A DNA stretch of 64,000 nt, from positions 434,001 through 498,000 of the forward strand of contig NZ_JAUSYC010000001.1 of NCBI RefSeq assembly GCF_030816485.1. Direction: 5' to 3'. The notes under the pieces were generated by a model. The model was not told the DNA's origin. It saw only the letters and a program-made list of their open reading frames with translations, and made no database searches. Positions within the stretch are counted from its first letter, which is position 1, and each line of letters opens with the position of its first letter. Positions 9,601 to 15,568 of the stretch are shown here, piece by piece. Position numbers and translations under genes: made by a program. The stretch is from Arthrobacter sp. B1I2. Lineage in GTDB: Bacteria > Actinomycetota > Actinomycetes > Actinomycetales > Micrococcaceae.

Positions 9601-10120
9601 GGCCCAAACATCCACGGCTGCTGCTGCAGCGGGGCCAGGCTGGGGTTCGGGGTCAGTTTCCGGCACCGGTCATGTGGGGCCGGATTCTGGCACCTATCCG
9701 GCGCCGTCCCCTGGCCGTGCTCCGGCGCCCGAATTTGCCATGGCCTCCGCCGCACCCGCCACGGTTGCCCAGGCCCCCTTTGCCCAGACAACTGCTAACC
9801 AGACCACCGTCGCGCAGGCCACGGTTGCGCCCTCCCGTCCCCAGCAGCCGGCAGCTGCACCGGCGGCCGCACTAACGGAAACGCGGCAAAGCCTTTACCA
9901 GCGGCTCTCCAGCAGCCCTGAAGCCGAGGCCGGGCGTGCCAAGGCACCGGCCAGGGCCGCCGCCGCACCGAGCGCCTTTGTCCAGGACGTGCCAAGCGCC
10001 GACGATGAGACTATCGAGGAATCCGGCGTCTTCGGCCGGGCCGCCGTCGAACGCATCCTGGGCGGAAAATTGATCGAGGAGCGGTCTCTCGACGGAAGCC
10101 CGGTCACGCCGCGCTACTGA
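6668..10120 (+). CDS. dnaX: DNA polymerase III subunit gamma/tau
   Basis: The clamp-loader ATPase of the replicase. The N-terminal AAA+ part (residues 1-370) has ALYRRYRPDSFADVIGQEHV, Walker A GPRGCGKTT near residue 47, the zinc-binding set CLNC...CGTCPSC near 70-90, Walker B DEAH near 127, and sensor residues in FIFATTEPDKV. It is unusually long at 1150 residues because of two Ala/Pro/Gln-rich disordered stretches (about 395-605 and 700-1060) around a folded island (about 612-690, from GDVEVLRRAWPDV). The C-terminus (RQSLYQRLSSSPE to the end) is charged and conserved-looking. The GTG at 6668 puts the family start MTVTTALYRRYRP in place. No programmed frameshift is evident. Confidence 0.95.
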   Translation: MTVTTALYRRYRPDSFADVIGQEHVTEPLMTALRKNRVNHAYLFSGPRGCGKTTSARILARCLNCAQGPTDTPCGTCPSCVELARGGSGSLDVIEIDAASHGGVDDARDLRERATYAPVRDRYKIFIIDEAHMVTSAGFNALLKIVEEPPEHIKFIFATTEPDKVIGTIRSRTHHYPFRLVPPEPLMAYLELLCRQEDVPVAPGVLSLVIRAGGGSVRDSLSVLDQLMAGAGPNGLDYELAVALLGYTHASLLDDVVEAVAASDAATVFRAVDRVIQTGHDPRRFVEDLLERFRDLIIVQAMPESAHAILRGTPEDQIARLQNQAHNLGAAELSRAADVTNTALTEMTGATSPRLHLELLCARILLPSSEQNERGMAARIDRVERRLNYAGNDVGAPATAVPAAAEGPAAAAPATAPASIPGTFAQGPRPAQETVGPARQGAQEMPPQSAPIQPGPAGPTPAQPAPAVPAASGTQPVGPAADGPRSQLTPPRVSTSDWPVEEAARARTPQGPTAAATSQPAAQTNPAPQINPASQANAAPQSHESLQAPAQAAVPQAQETPQAPSHHTPSHEPPATHAPGHQSPAPHQDAHARAVPAAPPAMGDVEVLRRAWPDVLQALSKIKRSTWALVEPNAQVSAFDGSVVTLSFSTQGLAGAFGRADHSDNLRQAIHKTVGIDCQINAVAGGTSQTSSEPNPKVPASPVVPATSADVAWGLAPAPAQPASDAQGPTSVTTPAAPLDGRSSGSSAPAPNSSTARSAVGRGSGSSAVAASPAAAAERTPAAVPPPGTRPVTDANVLGDQGAKPAQPDVQGTASPANASGRDAGQSPYPSSGGDYSYSDDDWGAPRDEDAPPLDEEPPMDWEPSVRSGNGTAASSPAVGSSQSASGGHNDAPEHPRSAATAGSGTDTAAQPVSRPAAAAHDPWTRAVEQAPGVWVVGDKSNVGAKTVPASEQDNIGTQGTVPHYAPATAQVPPTIPVAQTSTAAAAAGPGWGSGSVSGTGHVGPDSGTYPAPSPGRAPAPEFAMASAAPATVAQAPFAQTTANQTTVAQATVAPSRPQQPAAAPAAALTETRQSLYQRLSSSPEAEAGRAKAPARAAAAPSAFVQDVPSADDETIEESGVFGRAAVERILGGKLIEERSLDGSPVTPRY

Positions 10121-10198
10121 CCGCCGGCAAGGCAGCCCCGGCAGCCATAACCAGCTGACTGTTCCATCCCCCATCCACACCAAACTAAAGAGGGAAAC

Positions 10199-10798
10199 GT
10201 GTACGAAGGTGCTGTCCAGGAGCTTATCGACGAGCTCGGACGCCTTCCGGGGGTGGGCCCCAAGTCCGCACAGCGGCTGGCGTTCCACATCCTTGAAGCC
10301 GATCCCCAGGACATGAAGCGGCTCGTGGAAGCAATCACCATGGTCAAGGAACGGGTCAAGTTCTGCACCGTCTGCGGCAATGTCACCGAGCAGGAACTGT
10401 GCAACATCTGCCGGGACCCGCGCCGCGATCCCGCCGTCATCTGCGTCGTGGAGGAGTCCAAGGACGTCCTGGCCGTGGAGCGGACCCGCTCGTTCCGCGG
10501 CCGCTACCATGTGCTGGGCGGCGCCATCAATCCCATTGCCGGAGTGGGGCCGGAGCAGCTGCGGATCCGCGAATTGCTCACCCGGCTGAACGACGGCGAA
10601 ATCCAGGAAGTCATCATCGCCACCGACCCCAACCTCGAAGGTGAGGCAACGGCCACCTACCTGGCCCGCATGCTCAAGACGATCGGCATCGCCGTCACCC
10701 GCCTCGCTTCCGGCCTTCCCGTGGGCGGGGACCTGGAGTACGCGGACGAAGTTACCCTGGGGCGCGCCTTCGAAGGCCGCCGCAACGCCCTGGGCTGA
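10199..10798 (+). CDS. recR: Recombination protein RecR
   Basis: A 199-residue protein of normal family length that acts with RecF/RecO to load RecA at gaps. It has the N-terminal helix-hairpin-helix ([20 protein letters not shown]), a four-cysteine zinc finger (CTVCGN...CNICRD, residues 58-75), and a Toprim domain (VCVVEE-type strand, then [15 protein letters not shown]). The GTG start has AGAGGGA just upstream. It follows dnaX by 78 bp; the ybaB gene that often lies between dnaX and recR is not present. Confidence 0.96.
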   Translation: MYEGAVQELIDELGRLPGVGPKSAQRLAFHILEADPQDMKRLVEAITMVKERVKFCTVCGNVTEQELCNICRDPRRDPAVICVVEESKDVLAVERTRSFRGRYHVLGGAINPIAGVGPEQLRIRELLTRLNDGEIQEVIIATDPNLEGEATATYLARMLKTIGIAVTRLASGLPVGGDLEYADEVTLGRAFEGRRNALG

Positions 10799-10900
10799 GG
10801 CATCCGGCCGGCACCCGCCGTCGTACGTCAATCCGGGGTGGACCTGCCGCAGCCCTGCCTGCCGGCACCCGTGCATGCGATGGCCGGTATGTGGTCACAA

Positions 10901-10931
10901 TTCAACGCCGCTCCGGGCACGGCGATAAACT
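10901..10931 (+). promoter_or_regulatory. Candidate lysC promoter
   Basis: TTCAAC (10901-10906) and TAAACT (10926-10931) with a 19-bp spacer lie about 80 bp upstream of the lysC start, in the 211-bp gap after recR. Confidence 0.4.
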
Positions 10932-11009
10932 GTCGGAGGAAAGTCGCGCCCTCGCGGCGTCAGGCTGCCTGGCCTCCAGAACTCCAATTGATCCAATGAA
11001 GGTACGCGC

Positions 11010-12368
11010 ATGAGTACGCCCACTACCGAAGTGCACAACGCAACGCAGCCGCAGATGGCCCCCGCCGCCGGCGCGGTGACCAAACAGCTCATCGTGCAGA
11101 AATTCGGCGGCTCCTCCGTTGCGGACGCTGACGGGATCAAGCGCGTGGCCAAGCGCGTCGTTGATGCCCAGGAAGCCGGCAATGAGGTGGTCGTGGTCGT
11201 CTCGGCCATGGGCGACACCACGGATGAACTCCTGGACCTCGCTGCCCAGGTGACCGATTCCGCCCCCGCCCGCGAAATGGACATGCTCCTGTCGGCCGGT
11301 GAGCGCATTTCCATGGCATTGCTGGCAATGGCCATCAACAAGCTCGGTGCGTCCGCCCAGTCCTTTACCGGATCGCAGGCAGGCATGATCACCGACGGAA
11401 TCCACGGCAAGGCGCGCATTATCGACGTCGACCCACACCGCATCCGTACCGCGCTGGACAAGGGCAACATCGCCATCGTGGCAGGCTTCCAGGGTATGAG
11501 CCGGGCCACCAACGAGATCACCACGCTGGGCCGCGGCGGCTCCGACACCACGGCGGTGGCTCTGGCGGCAGCCCTCGAAGCGGACGTCTGCGAGATCTAC
11601 ACCGACGTTGACGGCATCTACACCGCCGATCCGCGCGTGGTCCCCTCGGCCCAGAAGATCGACACCATCTCCAGCGAAGAGATGCTGGAACTGGCCGCCT
11701 CAGGCGCCAAGATCCTGCACCTGCGCTGCGTGGAGTACGCCCGCCGGTTCGGCGTCCCGCTGCACGTCCGTTCCTCATTCAGCCAGCATGAAGGCACCTG
11801 GGTCATCCCCAGCGCCGACGACAAGATCACCACTCAAGAGGGAGTTGCCTTGGAGCAGCCAATCATCTCCGGCGTTGCGCATGACCGTTCCGAAGCGAAG
11901 GTCACCGTGGTCGGCGTCCCCGATATTCCCGGCAAGGCCGCCGCGATCTTCCAGGTCATCGCCGACGCGCACTCGAACATCGACATGATCGTCCAGAACG
12001 TTTCCACCCACGGCACGGGCAAGACCGACATCTCCTTCACCCTGCCCATCGTCGAAGGTGCCGACGCCCTGGCCGCCCTTCACGCTGCACAGGACCAGAT
12101 TGGCTTCGAGGCCATCGAATACAACGAGCAGATCGGCAAGCTGTCCCTGATCGGCGCCGGCATGCGTTCCCACCCCGGCGTCTCCGCCACCTTCTTCAAG
12201 GCGCTGTCCGACGCCGGTATCAACATCAACATGATCTCCACCTCGGAAATCCGCATCTCCGTGGTCACCCACGCAGACCTGCTGGACGAGGCTGTCCGGG
12301 TGATCCACAAAGCATTCGGGCTCGACACCGAAAGCGAAGCGACAGTTTACGGCGGCAGCGGCCGCTGA
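11010..12368 (+). CDS. lysC: Aspartate kinase (alpha subunit)
   Basis: Phosphorylates aspartate at the entry to lysine, threonine, methionine and diaminopimelate synthesis. The 452 residues include the kinase domain with [15 protein letters not shown] (near residue 30), [16 protein letters not shown] (near 173), and [11 protein letters not shown] (near 200), then two ACT domains: one starting at [15 protein letters not shown] (near 290), the other with [21 protein letters not shown] residues (near 375). The family in Actinobacteria is feedback-inhibited by Lys+Thr through these ACT domains. The first 27 residues are a short non-conserved leader. The usual partner asd does not follow directly. 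Confidence 0.95.
   Translation: MSTPTTEVHNATQPQMAPAAGAVTKQLIVQKFGGSSVADADGIKRVAKRVVDAQEAGNEVVVVVSAMGDTTDELLDLAAQVTDSAPAREMDMLLSAGERISMALLAMAINKLGASAQSFTGSQAGMITDGIHGKARIIDVDPHRIRTALDKGNIAIVAGFQGMSRATNEITTLGRGGSDTTAVALAAALEADVCEIYTDVDGIYTADPRVVPSAQKIDTISSEEMLELAASGAKILHLRCVEYARRFGVPLHVRSSFSQHEGTWVIPSADDKITTQEGVALEQPIISGVAHDRSEAKVTVVGVPDIPGKAAAIFQVIADAHSNIDMIVQNVSTHGTGKTDISFTLPIVEGADALAALHAAQDQIGFEAIEYNEQIGKLSLIGAGMRSHPGVSATFFKALSDAGININMISTSEIRISVVTHADLLDEAVRVIHKAFGLDTESEATVYGGSGR
11850..12368 (+). CDS. Aspartate kinase beta subunit from internal in-frame TTG start
   Basis: Codon 281 of lysC is TTG and is preceded by AAGAGGGAG at 11835-11844. Starting there gives a 172-residue protein beginning [18 protein letters not shown] that contains both ACT domains. 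In Corynebacterium glutamicum and Bacillus, aspartokinase is an alpha2-beta2 enzyme whose beta subunit is made from exactly such an internal start, and the corynebacterial beta chain has the same length. Use of the start here is inferred from the ribosome site and that precedent. Confidence 0.55.
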   Translation: MEQPIISGVAHDRSEAKVTVVGVPDIPGKAAAIFQVIADAHSNIDMIVQNVSTHGTGKTDISFTLPIVEGADALAALHAAQDQIGFEAIEYNEQIGKLSLIGAGMRSHPGVSATFFKALSDAGININMISTSEIRISVVTHADLLDEAVRVIHKAFGLDTESEATVYGGSGR

Positions 12369-12379
12369 GCGCGACAAGG

Positions 12380-12424
12380 AAAAGCCGGGCTGCCTTCCCG
12401 CAGAGGAAGGCAGTCCGGCTTTTT
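12380..12424 (+). terminator. Rho-independent terminator after lysC
   Basis: A stem of about 19 bp (12380-12398 with about 12405-12424, one G-T pair) with loop CGCAGA is followed by TTTTTGG. It lies 12 nt after the lysC stop. Confidence 0.85.
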
Positions 12425-12449
12425 GGTTTCGTGCAGCGTAAGGACAGGA

Positions 12450-12674
12450 TCAGCTTTCGCGTTCCAGGTCTTCCCGGCGCACCGCGTAGTGGTGGCCGGT
12501 TGAATCGGTTTCCACCACGAAATGTGAAAGGTCCTCTTCGGAAGCCTGTTCGAATTCGTCGTGTTTGTGCATCACGGGCGTGTCGGCATCCAGCCGGGTG
12601 GCGGGACCAAAGATGAAGCGGAGCCTCTCTGTCAGGCCCATGAAACTGTTGAGGACATGTGCCACTGTTTCCAC
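12450..12674 (-). CDS. Small hypothetical protein, FGPA-motif paralog A
   Basis: A 74-residue protein of unknown function. It shares a core with the next gene on the same strand: FMGLTERLRFIFGPATR here against FMRATGKLRAVFGPANR there, followed in both by a Met, a polar helix and a C-terminal (H/S)(H/T)YxVxR segment. This suggests an old duplication of a small soluble protein. It has no signal peptide and no membrane segment. A GTG three codons downstream (12665) is better placed relative to the AGGGGG ribosome site and may be the true start. The function is not recognised. Confidence 0.6.
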   Translation of the reverse strand: METVAHVLNSFMGLTERLRFIFGPATRLDADTPVMHKHDEFEQASEEDLSHFVVETDSTGHHYAVRREDLERES

Positions 12675-12781
12675 CCCCTTCCCGAACCTCGGGTTAAAGT
12701 GCAGCCGGCTCCGACGGGAGCCAGTGCCCTTATCTTAAGCCCGGGACAGGGAAAAGGCACCGGTGCTTTAGGGAAGGAATG

Positions 12782-13024
12782 CTAGCGCAGGGAGCGGTCG
12801 TCAGGGTTCCTTGGCACTACGTACGTGCTGCCGTCCGGCCTGGTGATGGTCTCCCACTGCTGGGTTTCGGCCTGGCGCTGGGCCAGCAGCCTGCGGTTTT
12901 CTTCAGTCATGTCGTGCGCCAAGGCTGTGCGGTTCGCGGGACCGAAAACGGCCCTCAGCTTTCCAGTGGCGCGCATGAAGCGCTGGGAAGCATTGCCCTT
13001 GTCCGCGGACCTGTCCCTGCCCAT
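12782..13024 (-). CDS. Small hypothetical protein, FGPA-motif paralog B
   Basis: An 80-residue soluble protein of unknown function, related to the gene just downstream through LRAVFGPANR and a C-terminal TRPDGSTYVVPRN segment. The ATG has AAGGA 8 nt upstream. It is divergent from the OhrR-like regulator and shares a 77-bp intergenic region containing a perfect palindrome, so it may be a target of that regulator. Confidence 0.7.
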   Translation of the reverse strand: MGRDRSADKGNASQRFMRATGKLRAVFGPANRTALAHDMTEENRRLLAQRQAETQQWETITRPDGSTYVVPRNPDDRSLR

Positions 13025-13066
13025 GAAGAGGTTCCTTTCAATCCTTGATCATCTACGGCAAATGTA

Positions 13067-13081
13067 CACTAATGATTAGTG
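13067..13081. promoter_or_regulatory. Palindromic operator for the OhrR-like regulator
   Basis: CACTAAT-G-ATTAGTG is a perfect inverted repeat with 7-bp arms. It sits 20 bp before the regulator start and 42 bp before the divergent small gene. Its size and AT content fit MarR-family operators. A further half-like CACTAAC follows at 13082-13088. Confidence 0.6.
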
Positions 13082-13101
13082 CACTAACAATTGGAGGATG
13101 T

Positions 13102-13578
13102 ATGACCGCCACGGTGGCAACGGAAGCAGGAGCGACGGGCGCTGCAGTAGGGGACCAAGACCTGCTGCTGGAACATCAGCTCTGTTTTGCACTGACTGTG
13201 GCCGCCCGCAGTGTGGTGGCGGCCTACAAACCCGTACTCGAGAAACTCAACCTCACACATCCGCAATACCTGGTGATGCTCTGCCTGTGGGAAGACAGCC
13301 CCCGGACTGTGCGGAACATCAGCGAGGCGCTTGCCCAGGAGCCGGCAACCATTTCCCCGCTCCTCCGCAGGCTGGAAGCAGGGGAACTTATTACGCGGCG
13401 CCGCGCGGACGGAAACGAGCGTGCACTCGCCGTCGAACTGACACCCAAAGGCGCCGCCCTGCGGCAACAGGCACTGCAGGTGCCGGGGACCATGATGGAA
13501 CGGCTGGGGCTGACCCGGGAACAGGTCACCGAACTGCACGGGTCCATGATGGCCCTGATCGCTGCCACCTCAGAATGA
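13102..13578 (+). CDS. MarR-family transcriptional regulator, OhrR-like
   Basis: A 158-residue winged-helix regulator. The N-terminal EHQLCFALTVAARSVVAAYKP and LTHPQYLVMLCLWED match OhrR, whose lone N-terminal cysteine (in QLCFAL) is oxidised by organic hydroperoxides. That Cys is kept, and the recognition helix region ALAQEPATISPLLRRLEA follows. A second Cys in VMLCLWED is also present. The ATG at 13102 has GGAGG 4 nt upstream; an ATG at 13098 is in another frame. The usual partner ohr (peroxidase) is not adjacent, so the controlled gene may be the divergent small protein or lie elsewhere. Probably autoregulated through the palindrome upstream. Confidence 0.85.
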   Translation: MTATVATEAGATGAAVGDQDLLLEHQLCFALTVAARSVVAAYKPVLEKLNLTHPQYLVMLCLWEDSPRTVRNISEALAQEPATISPLLRRLEAGELITRRRADGNERALAVELTPKGAALRQQALQVPGTMMERLGLTREQVTELHGSMMALIAATSE

Positions 13579-13656
13579 GTGGCGGCAGGAACGGACCGGG
13601 GCCTTCCGGCAACGGGTCAAGCGACTAGACTTACTGGACAAAGGAGAGGTGGCCCG

Positions 13657-14238
13657 ATGCACAGTTTTCGGATGCTCGCAGCATTCCTGGCAGTCGGCGC
13701 CGGACTAATTTCCGGTTGCAGCGGCACTCCTGACAGCGGCACGTCCGCGTCAACGGCTCCTTCTACGGCCTCCGCCAGCACTTCCTCCCCCGCCGGGAGC
13801 ACTCCCGGCGTCCCTGCCACGCCCTCCGCCGATACCGAAACCTCGTTGCCGGCCCCTGCCCCCGCCACGTCGCGGCCAAGTGCCGGCCCGGGGCAGGGGA
13901 ACGCTGAACTCGCCATCACCGTGGTCCCGTCCCAGGGTGCGGCGGAACTCAACTACACCCTGGTCTGCACCTCCGGCACGCCCGCCGGGGAAAGCAGCCA
14001 CCCCCACGCCGCTGCGGCCTGCGCGGCGCTGAAGGCCAACCCGGGCATTGCGGCTCCGGCGGCGCCGGGAACCTCCCAGCCCTGCACCCAGCAATACGGC
14101 GGCCCCCAGAAGGCAACCGTCACAGGCATGGTGGACGGAGTTGCCGTGGACTCATCCTTCGCGCGGACCAACGGATGCGAAATCAGTACATGGGATGCCG
14201 CCAAGGACGTGTTGGGCGCGGCCGGTGGAGCCTCTTAA
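13657..14238 (+). CDS. Lipoprotein with subtilisin-inhibitor-like (SSI) domain
   Basis: A 193-residue lipoprotein: the signal MHSFRMLAAFLAVGAGLISGC ends in a lipobox, a Ser/Thr/Pro linker runs to about residue 85, then an SSI-like domain follows. The domain has the four family cysteines: LVCTSGTP and HAAAACAAL (first disulfide), then QPCTQQYGG and TNGCEISTW (second). The family binds and blocks subtilisin-type serine proteases. A secreted subtilase gene lies 1.3 kb downstream on the other strand. The ATG at 13657 is preceded by AAGGAGAGG, and TAGACT at 13626-13631 is a likely -10 box. Confidence 0.8.
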   Translation: MHSFRMLAAFLAVGAGLISGCSGTPDSGTSASTAPSTASASTSSPAGSTPGVPATPSADTETSLPAPAPATSRPSAGPGQGNAELAITVVPSQGAAELNYTLVCTSGTPAGESSHPHAAAACAALKANPGIAAPAAPGTSQPCTQQYGGPQKATVTGMVDGVAVDSSFARTNGCEISTWDAAKDVLGAAGGAS

Positions 14239-15148
14239 GCTCCTGCCGGCTGACAGTGCGCGGATGCGGGAAGAAGCCCATATGCAGCGCGTCAGCCGTT
14301 ATGCCGATCCCTACCTTGCCCGCAGGTCGGCTGGGCAGAAACACCCGGTGGAGGATTTTCTCTTCACCTATTACACGCAAAAGCCCGGCCGGCTGAAGCG
14401 CTGGCACCCGGGTTCCGGAGCGGTCCTTACCGGCGGCCAGGCCGCCGCACGGCTGGGGTGGAAGCATTACCGGACGCTCGACGACGGCGAGCTTGCCTTC
14501 CTGGGGCTGGCTGCGGGAAGCACCGCGGTCACCTTCGACCGGCGCGCCTTCCTGGCCGACCGCAGGGATGCGGTTGCCTTTGCCGGCATCATCCTCCGTG
14601 GGACGGCGGCCAGGCCGGCACAGTTCGGCTGCTTCGGCCTGCACGAGTGGGCCATGGTCTACCGCCAGGACAAGTTCGACCTCCGCCATGAATACCTGCA
14701 GCTGCGGCTGGGAGCGGCCGGGACCGACAAGGTGGTGGAGGACAACAGGATCCGCTGCACCCACTTCGACGCGTTCCGGTTCTACACACCGGACGCCATC
14801 CCGCTCAACGAGCATTCCCCCAGCCGGGAATCGCAGCGCCACATGGAGCAGCCGGGTTGCCTGCACGCCAACATGGACCTTTACAAGTGGGCGTACAAGC
14901 TGCTGCCGGCGCTGTCCAGCGAGCTGGTGATGGACTGCTTTGAACTGTCCTGGCGGATCAGGGCCATGGATATGCAGGCCTCCCCGTACGACCTGGCTGA
15001 CTGGGGCTATCCCGCCATTCCCATCGAGACACCCCATGGCAAGGCCGCCTATGTTGAGCACCAGCGCGCATTCGCCGCGGAAGCCGGGGTCCTGCGGGAA
15101 CGGCTCGCCGCCGAGCTCGCGGCCATGCCAGAGGGAGCAACAAGGTGA
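14225..15148 (+). CDS. 3-methyladenine DNA glycosylase-like protein (actinobacterial family)
   Basis: A 307-residue soluble protein of an actinobacterial family usually named 3-methyladenine DNA glycosylase; the activity has not, to my knowledge, been firmly shown. Family blocks are GQKHPVEDFLFTYY and RLKRWHPG near the N-terminus, CFGLHEWAMVYR near residue 140, and THFDAFRFYTPDA near 180. It shows no helix-hairpin-helix-GPD or AAG signature. I chose the GTG at 14225 because the family starts shortly before LPADSARMREEAH; it overlaps the preceding lipoprotein gene by 14 bp. It overlaps the next gene through GTGA, so the two are probably translationally coupled. Confidence 0.7.
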   Translation: MEPLKLLPADSARMREEAHMQRVSRYADPYLARRSAGQKHPVEDFLFTYYTQKPGRLKRWHPGSGAVLTGGQAAARLGWKHYRTLDDGELAFLGLAAGSTAVTFDRRAFLADRRDAVAFAGIILRGTAARPAQFGCFGLHEWAMVYRQDKFDLRHEYLQLRLGAAGTDKVVEDNRIRCTHFDAFRFYTPDAIPLNEHSPSRESQRHMEQPGCLHANMDLYKWAYKLLPALSSELVMDCFELSWRIRAMDMQASPYDLADWGYPAIPIETPHGKAAYVEHQRAFAAEAGVLRERLAAELAAMPEGATR

Positions 15149-15477
15149 TCGACCTGACCATCAGCATCCGGGACGCGCCCGAGGCTCCGGAGCATGTTTT
15201 CCGGCTGGTGGCCATGGACAACGCCCCGGCCGCCGCGACAACGTTGCCCCAACCCGCGGCCGCCTTGGCTGCCGTGGAACGGTTTGGTGAAGACATCTTC
15301 TTTCCCAGGCCCGGACCTCCCAAGCTGTGCACCCAGCAGTACGGCGGGCCGCAGGTTGCCGTGGTCACCGGAACGTTCCATGGGCGCCCTGTCCACTCGA
15401 CCTTCACACGCACCGACGGGTGCGAGATCGCGCGCTGGAAGGCCATGGGCCCCTTACTGGGCGGGACGGCTGCTTAG
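15145..15477 (+). CDS. Cytoplasmic SSI-like protein lacking the first disulfide
   Basis: A 110-residue protein aligned along its length with the SSI domain of the lipoprotein at 13657: LCTQQYGGPQVAVVTG against PCTQQYGGPQKATVTG, and RTDGCEIARW against RTNGCEISTW. It has no signal peptide. The two cysteines of the first SSI disulfide are replaced (LVC becomes LVA, and the AACAAL Cys becomes Leu), while the second pair is kept. It begins at a GTG overlapping the stop of the glycosylase-like gene. Its role is unknown; it may be an inhibitor-fold protein reused inside the cell. Confidence 0.75.
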   Translation: MIDLTISIRDAPEAPEHVFRLVAMDNAPAAATTLPQPAAALAAVERFGEDIFFPRPGPPKLCTQQYGGPQVAVVTGTFHGRPVHSTFTRTDGCEIARWKAMGPLLGGTAA

Positions 15478-15515
15478 CCTTCTGCTCCTGAGCCCTCCGC
15501 TGCAGGCACGGAAAA

Positions 15516-15550
15516 AGGTCCCGGGCGGCAATGTTGACCGCCCGGGACCT
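15516..15550 (-). terminator. Terminator of the subtilase gene
   Basis: A perfect 13-bp stem (15516-15528 with 15538-15550) has a 9-nt loop. On the minus strand it is followed by a T-run (TTTTTCC), placing it 19 bp after the subtilase stop. It also separates the convergent SSI-like gene. Confidence 0.85.
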
Positions 15551-15568
15551 CCCCCCATGCCTTCCTGG

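Noticed and set aside
10120..10199. A ybaB gene between dnaX and recR
   Set aside because: The 78-bp gap is too short and contains no coding signal; the gene is simply absent here.
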